The translations under genes were made by a program, and so were the position numbers. A stretch of DNA of 6,875 bases from assembly GCA_937891045.1 (NCBI GenBank), contig CALBEV010000149.1:1-6875 (forward strand), read 5' to 3'. Positions 1 through 4,142 of the stretch are shown here, one piece after another. This DNA comes from an uncultured Burkholderiales bacterium (GTDB taxonomy: Bacteria; Pseudomonadota; Gammaproteobacteria; Burkholderiales; Burkholderiaceae). The notes beneath the pieces were generated by a model. It did not search any database, had not been told where the DNA came from, and worked only from the letters and a program-made list of their open reading frames with translations. Each line of letters opens with the position of its first letter. Positions within the stretch are counted from its first letter, which is position 1.

Positions 1-139
1 ACCGTTCACCATCAACTCGTCCAATTTGACGACCACTGCTGTCATACATTCTTTGGCCGAAGGCGGAGCCAATGCAGACCACCATCAACACAAGGACGTT
101 AAAAAATCCCGGTACAAGAAATTTACTGGGGTAGGTCAT
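1..139 (-). CDS. Secreted protein with YDSSGRQIGR motif, N-terminal part
   Basis: The first 46 codons are present; the gene continues beyond the left edge. Residues 1-6 (MTYPSK) carry one positive charge. Residues 7-27 form a hydrophobic signal-peptide core, with likely cleavage near GSAFG-Q, so the product should be exported through Sec. The only cysteine (22) is preceded by VV and does not make a lipobox. After the signal comes MYDSSGRQIGRVDGER (31-46), which resembles one unit of the YDSSGR-x-IGR-x-DG repeats found in small periplasmic 'beta-flower' type proteins; only one unit is visible here, so the repeat character is inferred. The ATG overlaps the TGA of the upstream zinc-ribbon ORF (ATGA), which suggests translational coupling, and no separate ribosome site is seen. 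Function unknown. Confidence 0.72.
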   Translation of the reverse strand, partial: MTYPSKFLVPGFFNVLVLMVVCIGSAFGQRMYDSSGRQIGRVDGER

Positions 140-252
140 TTGGGCTGATTGCACTCACCACAGCAAAACATATTTTGCCCAGCTAGCTTTCTAAACGAAC
201 CAAGTGAGCGTGGCTTATGTAGTCCACATTTGAAGCAACTCATGGTGCCCAT
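136..252 (-). CDS. Small zinc-ribbon protein (38 aa), hypothetical
   Basis: A 38-residue ORF starting MGTMSCFKCG and ending CNQPK. Two zinc knuckles are visible: C6-x2-C9, then 20 residues, then CCGEC (C30, C31, C34). This is the usual four-cysteine spacing of a zinc ribbon, here in a basic protein (HKPRS, FRK). The start is supported by a perfect GGAGG at 263-267, ten bases upstream. The stop overlaps the start of the secreted-protein gene as ATGA, so the two are probably co-translated. The same frame stays open and protein-like upstream to 351 without a start codon (see next entry), so this may be the surviving 3' part of a longer protein of about 71 residues. I do not recognise a named family; binding of nucleic acid or protein is only a guess from the fold. 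Confidence 0.5.
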   Translation of the reverse strand: MGTMSCFKCGLHKPRSLGSFRKLAGQNMFCCGECNQPK

Positions 253-350
253 AGAGCTTGAGCCTCCAAATGGAGAACCAGCTTCTTTGGATTTATATCG
301 AAGACCATTGCTGGCTATTTTTGTGGATTCGTCTCTTGGTATAAAGGCAT
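253..350 (-). pseudogene. Out-of-frame 5' part of the zinc-ribbon gene
   Basis: Upstream of the ATG at 252 the zinc-ribbon frame remains open and reads AFIPRDESTKIASNGLRYKS followed by KEAGSPFGGSSS, a hydrophilic segment with a glycine/serine linker that looks like real protein and not like shadow frame. The frame closes at a TAA (352-354) and has no ATG, GTG or TTG of its own. An ATG at 348-350 followed by CC would give MPFIPRDES if one base were restored after ATGCC, so a one-base deletion at the second codon is the simplest explanation. A non-standard start or chance openness are alternatives. If it is a frameshift, translation could still begin at the internal ATG 252 behind GGAGG. Confidence 0.35.
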
Positions 351-381
351 TTTATAAGTGGCCCAGCATTTTTCATGACAA
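351..381 (-). promoter_or_regulatory. Possible promoter of the zinc-ribbon/secreted-protein pair
   Basis: On the minus strand TTGTCA (376-381, five of six to the sigma-70 -35 box) is followed after 19 bases by TATAAA (351-356, five of six to the -10 box). Spacing is longer than ideal. A start near 344 would leave a leader of about 90 bases before the ATG at 252 and would exclude the ATG at 350. Confidence 0.3.
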
Positions 382-444
382 TCAATTTAGGCTCTTGACT
401 GATGCCATCCGCCGTGTAATAAACGTGCCATAACTTGATGAAAT

Positions 445-476
445 TTGAGGGCAAAAAGTCACCCAGAGGCCCTCAA
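445..476. repeat. Inverted repeat in the non-coding gap
   Basis: Perfect 8-base arms TTGAGGGC (445-452) and GCCCTCAA (469-476) enclose a 16-base loop. There is no T-run on either strand directly after the stem, so it does not look like an intrinsic terminator. It lies between the tRNA terminator and the zinc-ribbon promoter; the rest of 382-502 shows nothing else I can support. Confidence 0.4.
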
Positions 477-502
477 CATGACAAATAGTCACGTTTTAAA
501 GG

Positions 503-532
503 AAAAAGCACGGCTTTTGACCCGGCTTTTTT
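503..532 (-). terminator. Rho-independent terminator after the tRNA-Asn-like gene
   Basis: Arms AAAAAGC (503-509) and GCTTTTT (525-531) flank an inner CGG (511-513)/CCG (522-524) stem with one unpaired base and an 8-base loop. On the minus strand the stem is followed by a T-run and begins four bases after the tRNA CCA end. The plus strand also has a T-run after the stem, so the element may work in both directions. Confidence 0.7.
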
Positions 533-535
533 AGG

Positions 536-611
536 TGGCTCCTCAAGCTGTATCTCAATCACGTACCGCCAGATTAACAGTCCGGCGCTCTACCGACTGA
601 GCTATCGAGGA
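536..611 (-). tRNA. tRNA-Asn(GTT)-like gene with degenerate T-arm
   Basis: The 73-base body plus encoded CCA folds with a full acceptor stem (TCCTCGA with TTGAGGA, one G.T pair), a normal D-arm (GCTC/GAGC with AGTCGGTA), and an anticodon stem CCGGA/TCTGG around the loop CTGTTAA, giving anticodon GTT (asparagine). The T-arm is broken. The stem would be CGTGA against ACAGC, where only two of five pairs form. The loop reads TTGAGAT in place of TTCGA-type, so the near-invariant C56 and A58 are both changed. The 5' part matches the usual betaproteobacterial tRNA-Asn as I know it, while many bases of the 3' third differ. The promoter and terminator look intact. Most likely a decaying second copy, or a 3' part exchanged by recombination; it may not be functional. 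Confidence 0.7.
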
Positions 612-624
612 ATATACAATAAAG

Positions 625-654
625 ATTGTAGCAAAATTATTTTGTGGATCTCAA
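625..654 (-). promoter_or_regulatory. Sigma-70 promoter of the tRNA-Asn-like gene
   Basis: Minus-strand TTGAGA (649-654) and TACAAT (625-630) each match the sigma-70 consensus in five of six positions and are 18 bases apart. The predicted transcription start, near 618, is a few bases before the mature tRNA end at 611. A perfect dyad TACAAT-AAAG-ATTGTA (615-630) overlaps the -10 box. Confidence 0.65.
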
Positions 655-687
655 TTTGCCGCCTTTTCAGCGACAAAAGCCAAATTG
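652..687. repeat. Two-step stem-loop upstream of the tRNA promoter
   Basis: Perfect arms CAATTTG (652-658) and CAAATTG (681-687) enclose a second stem CTTTT (663-667)/AAAAG (675-679) with a 7-base loop. Read on the minus strand it lies downstream of the small membrane-protein gene. It lacks a following T-run, so it could be a weak 3' end or RNA-stability element. Nothing else stands out between 688 and 757. Confidence 0.35.
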
Positions 688-757
688 TTCCTGGTGCCTT
701 TTCCCTTGAAGCTTCGATGAATGAAGGGGTTGACATGGCTATTGTGGGTGGCAGGGG

Positions 758-982
758 CTAGTCACGCTTGATGAGCTTGGCAACGAATGCTTTGACGTGC
801 CTTAAAAAATCTTTGCCTAGAAAAATCAAGCTTGAAAAAAAAGCCACTTCGCCAGCAATCACCAATCCTGTCGTCCAAGCAGCCATCATGGCGATTGATA
901 AATCTGTCCATGCAAGTACAGCAATACCGCCCCATGCCACGAATGACAAAACGAGGAGAAAGTAGCCGATTGTTTTTTTCAT
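758..982 (-). CDS. Small two-helix membrane protein, transporter-suffix-like
   Basis: A 74-residue protein starting MKKTIGYFLL. Two hydrophobic helices are visible, about residues 5-25 and 34-56, with a short polar turn between (WTDLS). The tail is basic (GKDFLRHVKAFVAKLIKRD). The pattern K-K-x-IGY..LS..W.., TTGL-IAGEV and LGK-[DE]F matches what I know as the transporter-suffix domain, which occurs alone or at the C-terminus of transporters; its function is not established. ATG 982 gives the family-like N-terminus. ATG 1012 would add ten residues (MVVYKSNLKQ), and neither has a strong ribosome site. The protein should sit in the inner membrane. It is separated from the arsenic operon by a divergent region. 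Confidence 0.65.
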   Translation of the reverse strand: MKKTIGYFLLVLSFVAWGGIAVLAWTDLSIAMMAAWTTGLVIAGEVAFFSSLIFLGKDFLRHVKAFVAKLIKRD

Positions 983-1148
983 CTGCTTCAGATTGGATTT
1001 GTACACGACCATTTGTGATTCGGACTTTACACATGCTTTCTCTCTCAAGCTGACCCTTCATTACATCGATGACGCTTTGTAGGCAGTTTTGCAAATAGAG
1101 TTCCCCCTCTCGCGTGCCATGCCTGGATTTTTGGTCATGGTTTTGTCA

Positions 1149-1174
1149 CATAGTTCCAATATCATTGAACTATG
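1149..1174 (+). promoter_or_regulatory. Probable ArsR operator overlapping the arsR start codon
   Basis: A perfect inverted repeat CATAGTTC (1149-1156) and GAACTATG (1167-1174) encloses 10 bases, inside which CAAT and ATTG continue the symmetry with one base offset. The last three bases of the right arm are the arsR ATG. Dyads of about this size in front of arsR are typical binding sites of ArsR/SmtB repressors. Here it also covers the likely -10 box, so the repressor would block polymerase directly. Confidence 0.75.
1160..1165 (+). promoter_or_regulatory. Likely -10 box of the ars operon
   Basis: TATCAT matches TATAAT in five of six positions and lies inside the operator dyad. No good -35 box is found 16-18 bases upstream; TTGTCA (1143-1148) and TTGGTC (1131-1136) have unsuitable spacing. 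The predicted start of transcription falls at about 1172, that is on the ATG, which fits the lack of any ribosome site before arsR. Confidence 0.45.
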
Positions 1175-1498
1175 GAAGACAAACTCGTCATCAAAGCACT
1201 GGCCGCACTGGCCCAGCCAAATCGGCTGCAAATATTCCGTTCATTGGTGGTCACAGGCCCCGACGGCCTGACGCCTGCCTTGCTGGCAGACAGCTTGGGG
1301 ATTCCTGCAAACACACTGTCGTTTCACCTCAAAGAGTTGATGAACGCCGATTTGATTTCCCAAGAACGCAGTGGCCGCAACCTGATTTACCGCGCCCAAT
1401 ACGACCACATGAATGCGGTGCTGGCTTACTTAACGCAAAACTGTTGTCAGGGCGAGGTCTGTGAAGTCAGCCCCGACGACATTTGCAAAACCTGTTGA
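1172..1498 (+). CDS. arsR: ArsR family arsenite-responsive repressor
   Basis: A 108-residue winged-helix repressor of the ArsR/SmtB family, which binds operator DNA as a dimer and lets go when arsenite binds. Residues about 5-25 (LVIKALAALAQPNRLQIFRSL) are the family's opening helices. The recognition region runs from LADSLGIPANTLSFHLKEL (38-56) to LISQERSGRNLIYRA (61-75, wing). The CVC metal site of classical E. coli-type ArsR is absent from the recognition helix. Five cysteines lie at the C-terminus instead: C91, C92, C97, C105 and C108. A C-terminal CC plus one more Cys resembles the Acidithiobacillus-type ArsR, so arsenite is probably sensed there (inference). It is the first gene of the operon; the ATG lies inside the operator and has no ribosome site, so the message may be leaderless. 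arsC follows after 15 bases. Confidence 0.93.
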   Translation: MEDKLVIKALAALAQPNRLQIFRSLVVTGPDGLTPALLADSLGIPANTLSFHLKELMNADLISQERSGRNLIYRAQYDHMNAVLAYLTQNCCQGEVCEVSPDDICKTC

Positions 1499-1513
1499 TT
1501 CAAAGGAACCCGC

Positions 1514-2017
1514 ATGACCGATACCCCACCCCTGAACGTGCTTTTTTTATGCACCCACAATTCAGCCCGCAGCATCTTGGCCGAGGCCTTGTTGAACCAC
1601 ATCGGGCGCGGCAAATTCAAAGCTTTTTCGGCAGGCAGCAGTCCGAAAGACAACCAGCAACCCAACCCCATGGCCTTGGCCACCTTGCAAAAAGCCAACA
1701 TTTCAATCGAAGGCTTGAGCAGTAAAAGCTGGGACGTGTTTGCAGAACCGAACGCGCCGCACATGGACCTGGTCATCACCGTGTGCGACAACGCCGCAGG
1801 CGAGGTCTGTCCCTATTGGCCCGGTCAACCGGCCACCGCGCACTGGGGCTATGCCGACCCTTCCGCAGGCGAGGGCAGTGACGACGAAAAAATGGAAGCA
1901 TTCAAACAAACCTTCCATCTGATCAAGCGCCGATTGGACATCTTCACCAGCCTGCCGATGGCCAGCTTGAACAAAATGGCATTGGAAAAAACAGCACGCG
2001 ACCTGGCAAAACAATGA
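1514..2017 (+). CDS. arsC: Arsenate reductase, LMW phosphatase type
   Basis: A 167-residue cytoplasmic enzyme that reduces arsenate to arsenite. The phosphatase-like loop C13-THNSA-R19 (Cys-x5-Arg) sits right after the first strand (LNVLFL). Two further cysteines, C91 and C99 (ITVCDNAAGEVCPYWPG), match the resolving cysteines of the thioredoxin-coupled ArsC group (S. aureus/B. subtilis type). The family aspartate is D115 in HWGYADPSAG. Its length, somewhat above the roughly 130-140 residues of the shortest members, comes from a longer C-terminal helix region. The start has AAAGGA (1502-1507) six bases upstream. The stop overlaps the next start as ATGA, so the aquaporin is translationally coupled, which suits an enzyme whose product must leave through that channel. 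Confidence 0.93.
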   Translation: MTDTPPLNVLFLCTHNSARSILAEALLNHIGRGKFKAFSAGSSPKDNQQPNPMALATLQKANISIEGLSSKSWDVFAEPNAPHMDLVITVCDNAAGEVCPYWPGQPATAHWGYADPSAGEGSDDEKMEAFKQTFHLIKRRLDIFTSLPMASLNKMALEKTARDLAKQ

Positions 2018-2676
2018 TCCATTGGCAACGCTACTTTGCTGAATTGATCGGCACGGCTGCGCTGCTGTGCGCCGTCATTGGCTCGGGCATCATGGCCGAG
2101 CAACTGGCTGGCGGCAACATGGCCGTGGCCTTGTTGGCCAACACTTTGGCCACTGTGTTTGCCTTGTATGTGCTGATTGAAACCTTGGGCCCGGTCAGTG
2201 GCGCACATTTCAACCCCGTGGTGTCTTTGGTGATGGCTTGGCGCAAAGACTTGGCGCGTCATCACTTGCTGGGCTATGTGTTGGCGCAATTCATGGGTGC
2301 GGCTTTGGGGGCATGGTTGGCCCATGCGATGTTCGATCTTGAAATACTGCAATGGTCAGTGAAGGTGCGAACAGGGCCAGCGCAATGGTTGGCGGAAGCT
2401 GTGGCCACTGCTGGTTTGTTGTTCGTGGTGTTGCGTGCACCTGCTGGCAAAGCCTCGGCTATGGTGGCTTGTTATATTGGCGCAGCTTATTGGTTCACAG
2501 CCAGCACTTCGTTTGCCAACCCTGCTGCTGCGTTTGGGCGCATGTTCTCCAATACCTTTGCGGGCATTTCGCCAGCCGATGTGCCTGCATTCATGTTGGC
2601 TGAGTTGGTTGGTGGCCTCTTGGGTTGGGGCTTGCACCGTTTGCTTTTGTCCAAACACGATCAACACCATCACTGA
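2014..2676 (+). CDS. aqpS: AqpS-type aquaporin of the arsenic operon
   Basis: A 220-residue member of the major intrinsic protein family with six predicted transmembrane helices and two half-helices carrying the pore motifs. The first is HFNPV (N67-P68-V69, with Val in place of the usual Ala) and the second is SFANPA (N169-P170-A171). The arginine that normally follows the second NPA and forms the narrow selectivity filter is missing (A172), which should widen the pore. The AAYWFTASTSFANP and NTFAGISPADVPAF stretches are typical of aquaporins found in ars operons. By analogy with Sinorhizobium AqpS it should let As(OH)3 leave the cell down its gradient, replacing an ArsB or Acr3 pump, which is absent between arsR and arsH. 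The short tail ends KHDQHHH. It starts on the arsC stop (ATGA). Confidence 0.88.
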   Translation: MIHWQRYFAELIGTAALLCAVIGSGIMAEQLAGGNMAVALLANTLATVFALYVLIETLGPVSGAHFNPVVSLVMAWRKDLARHHLLGYVLAQFMGAALGAWLAHAMFDLEILQWSVKVRTGPAQWLAEAVATAGLLFVVLRAPAGKASAMVACYIGAAYWFTASTSFANPAAAFGRMFSNTFAGISPADVPAFMLAELVGGLLGWGLHRLLLSKHDQHHH

Positions 2677-2697
2677 CGCTTCCACCACCACAATCCC

Positions 2698-3414
2698 ATG
2701 ACCGACCACACTTTGCCCCAGTTGGACGCAGACAGTTTCCAAACACCCCAGCTGCAGATGCTGCGCAGTGAAAAAGTCTCAAGCCATGCGCCGCGCATTT
2801 TGATGTTGTATGGCTCGCTGCGCGAACGGTCCTACAGCAAGTTGCTCACCTTAGAGGCCGCGTGTTTGTTGGAACGCATGGGTGCTGAGGTCAAGGTGTT
2901 CGATCCTTTGGGTCTGCCCCAGCCAGATGCTGCACCCGACAGCCATCCCAAGGTGCAAGAACTTCGCAACTTGGCGACATGGTCCGAGGGCATGGTCTGG
3001 TGCTCGCCAGAGCGGCACGGTGCCATGACGGGCATCATGAAAAGCCAAATCGATTGGATTCCCCTGTCGGTGGGCGCGGTGCGGCCCACACAAGGCAAAA
3101 CTTTGGCGGTGATGGAGGTGAGCGGTGGGTCGCAGTCGTTCAATGCGGTGAACCAAATGCGCATCTTGGGGCGCTGGATGCGCATGTTGACCATCCCCAA
3201 TCAAAGCTCGGTGGCCAAGGCGTTTTTGGAGTTTGAAGAAAACGGCCGCATGAAGCCTTCAGCCTACTATGACCGGGTGGTGGATGTGATGGAAGAGTTG
3301 CTGAAATTCACACTGCTCACGCGGGATGTGGCGCCTTATTTGGTGGACCGTTACAGCGAACGCAAAGAGTCTGCTGAAGCGCTTTCCAAGCGGGTCAATC
3401 AAAAAAGCCTTTGA
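2698..3414 (+). CDS. arsH: ArsH, NADPH-dependent FMN reductase
   Basis: A 238-residue flavodoxin-like protein of the ArsH family. The FMN phosphate loop is GSLRERSYS (39-47), after the strand PRILMLY. The second signature, [18 protein letters not shown] (103-120), and [20 protein letters not shown] (133-152) complete the flavin site. Known ArsH proteins are cytoplasmic tetramers that use NADPH, oxidise trivalent methyl- or phenyl-arsenicals, and can give peroxide. It is last in the operon, 21 bases after the aquaporin, with no convincing ribosome site before the ATG. The poorly conserved first 30 residues leave the exact start slightly open. The 3' end overlaps convergent mobA by 16 bases, leaving no room for a terminator between them. 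Confidence 0.93.
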   Translation: MTDHTLPQLDADSFQTPQLQMLRSEKVSSHAPRILMLYGSLRERSYSKLLTLEAACLLERMGAEVKVFDPLGLPQPDAAPDSHPKVQELRNLATWSEGMVWCSPERHGAMTGIMKSQIDWIPLSVGAVRPTQGKTLAVMEVSGGSQSFNAVNQMRILGRWMRMLTIPNQSSVAKAFLEFEENGRMKPSAYYDRVVDVMEELLKFTLLTRDVAPYLVDRYSERKESAEALSKRVNQKSL

Positions 3415-4001
3415 AAATCTTCAACCGTGTTGAGATTGCGAAACGCCAACGGGTCTTCAAACGGCACTTCCACTGTGTGATGCAGCGCAGTCCATGCGCC
3501 GATTTTTCGCCCACCCTCTGCCATGAATTGTTGCAAGCTGTCTTTCAGTGTCAGCTTCAAAACACAAAACACCGGTTGTCGGCGCAGCACGCCCGTATCG
3601 TCAGGCGTTGAAGCCATGGCGATGTCGGCGCCTTGGTGATGCAAGGCAAGTACCAAACGCTCAGCCAAATTCAAAGGGAACATGGGCGTGTCACACGGCA
3701 CGGTCAGCAGGTAGGGGTGTGGGCAGTGCGTCATGCCCACCAAGAAGCCCGCCAGGGGCCCTGCAAAGTCGGCTTGCGCATCGGGCCACACCTCGAATCC
3801 CAAAGCTTGGTAGTCGGTCAAATGCCGATTGGCATTGATCGCAATAGATGCCACGGCCAAACTTTGCGCTTGCAAGCGCTTGACCGCATGCTTCACCAAG
3901 CTTTGCCCTTGCAGCAGTTGCAAGCCTTTGTCCACGCCGTTCATGCGTGAACCTTGACCACCGGACAACACCACCGCGCCGAGTTTCATGTCTTCATTCA
4001 T
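3399..4001 (-). CDS. mobA: Molybdenum cofactor guanylyltransferase
   Basis: MobA joins GMP from GTP to molybdopterin to make the guanine dinucleotide cofactor used by DMSO-reductase-type enzymes; it acts in the cytoplasm. The nucleotide loop is [15 protein letters not shown] (12-26 from ATG 4001), close to the family LAGGxGxRMGGxDKG. The metal/nucleotide aspartate lies in [10 protein letters not shown]. The C-terminal pattern QPVFCVL...[12 protein letters not shown]...[11 protein letters not shown] is also typical. The start is uncertain: ATG 4001 gives 200 residues, ATG 3989 gives 196 and ATG 4019 gives 206, against 194 in E. coli; none has a strong ribosome site. A minus-strand GATAAT at 4029-4034 would start RNA near 4022, which favours 4001 or 3989. 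No other molybdenum cofactor gene is in the window. Confidence 0.9.
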   Translation of the reverse strand: MNEDMKLGAVVLSGGQGSRMNGVDKGLQLLQGQSLVKHAVKRLQAQSLAVASIAINANRHLTDYQALGFEVWPDAQADFAGPLAGFLVGMTHCPHPYLLTVPCDTPMFPLNLAERLVLALHHQGADIAMASTPDDTGVLRRQPVFCVLKLTLKDSLQQFMAEGGRKIGAWTALHHTVEVPFEDPLAFRNLNTVEDFQRLF

Positions 4002-4028
4002 TGTGGTTTTGCTTGGCATCAGATCGCC

Positions 4029-4034
4029 ATTATC
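4029..4034 (-). promoter_or_regulatory. Possible -10 box of mobA
   Basis: Minus-strand GATAAT matches the -10 consensus in five of six positions and lies 27 bases before ATG 4001. No good -35 box is seen at the right distance, so this is a weak prediction. Confidence 0.3.
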
Positions 4035-4070
4035 TTGGCGAGCGCATCGCACCTGAGCCACTACGGGTTA

Positions 4071-4080
4071 GTCCTAGGAC
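4071..4080. promoter_or_regulatory. Palindrome between mobA and the acyl-CoA ligase
   Basis: GTCCTAGGAC is a perfect 10-base palindrome in the divergent intergenic region, 10 bases upstream of a likely extended -10 element. Its place just before the hexamer suits a regulator site for the ligase gene. The regulator is unknown, and symmetry stops at the palindrome edges. Confidence 0.4.
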
Positions 4081-4086
4081 ACATGC

Positions 4087-4095
4087 TGGTGTAAT
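4087..4095 (+). promoter_or_regulatory. Extended -10 element of the acyl-CoA ligase gene
   Basis: TGGTGTAAT contains the TGn extension followed by TGTAAT (five of six to TATAAT). The -35 region at normal spacing (TTAGTC, 4068-4073) is poor, as is common with extended -10 promoters. Transcription would begin near 4102, leaving about 40 bases before the ATG at 4143. Confidence 0.4.
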
Positions 4096-4130
4096 TGCCT
4101 TTCGGTGATATCTCTTCACCATGGACTCTC

Positions 4131-4135
4131 AAGGA
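4131..4135 (+). promoter_or_regulatory. Ribosome binding site deciding the ligase start
   Basis: AAGGA lies seven bases before the ATG at 4143. The longer in-frame reading from TTG 4095 has no such site and would begin inside the predicted -10 element, so ATG 4143 is preferred. Confidence 0.6.
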
Positions 4136-4142
4136 TTTGGAT

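Noticed and set aside
149..433. 94-residue plus-strand ORF beginning at TTG
   Set aside because: It lies opposite the zinc-ribbon reading, which has paired CxxC motifs, a GGAGG site and ATGA coupling. The plus ORF has a TTG start, no ribosome site and no recognisable motif.
762..1094. 110-residue minus-strand ORF overlapping the small membrane protein
   Set aside because: Its second half is the shadow of the two-helix protein in another frame. Only the first part looks coding and is treated as a possible remnant in the findings.
3416..3437. Imperfect stem AATCTTCAAC/GTTGAGATT as terminator for ars or mobA
   Set aside because: It lies inside the mobA coding region, the stem has an unpaired base, and there is no proper T-run on either strand.
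4095..4142. TTG 4095 as start of the acyl-CoA ligase
   Set aside because: The 16 added residues do not resemble the family N-terminus, the codon falls in a likely -10 element, and ATG 4143 has AAGGA at good spacing.
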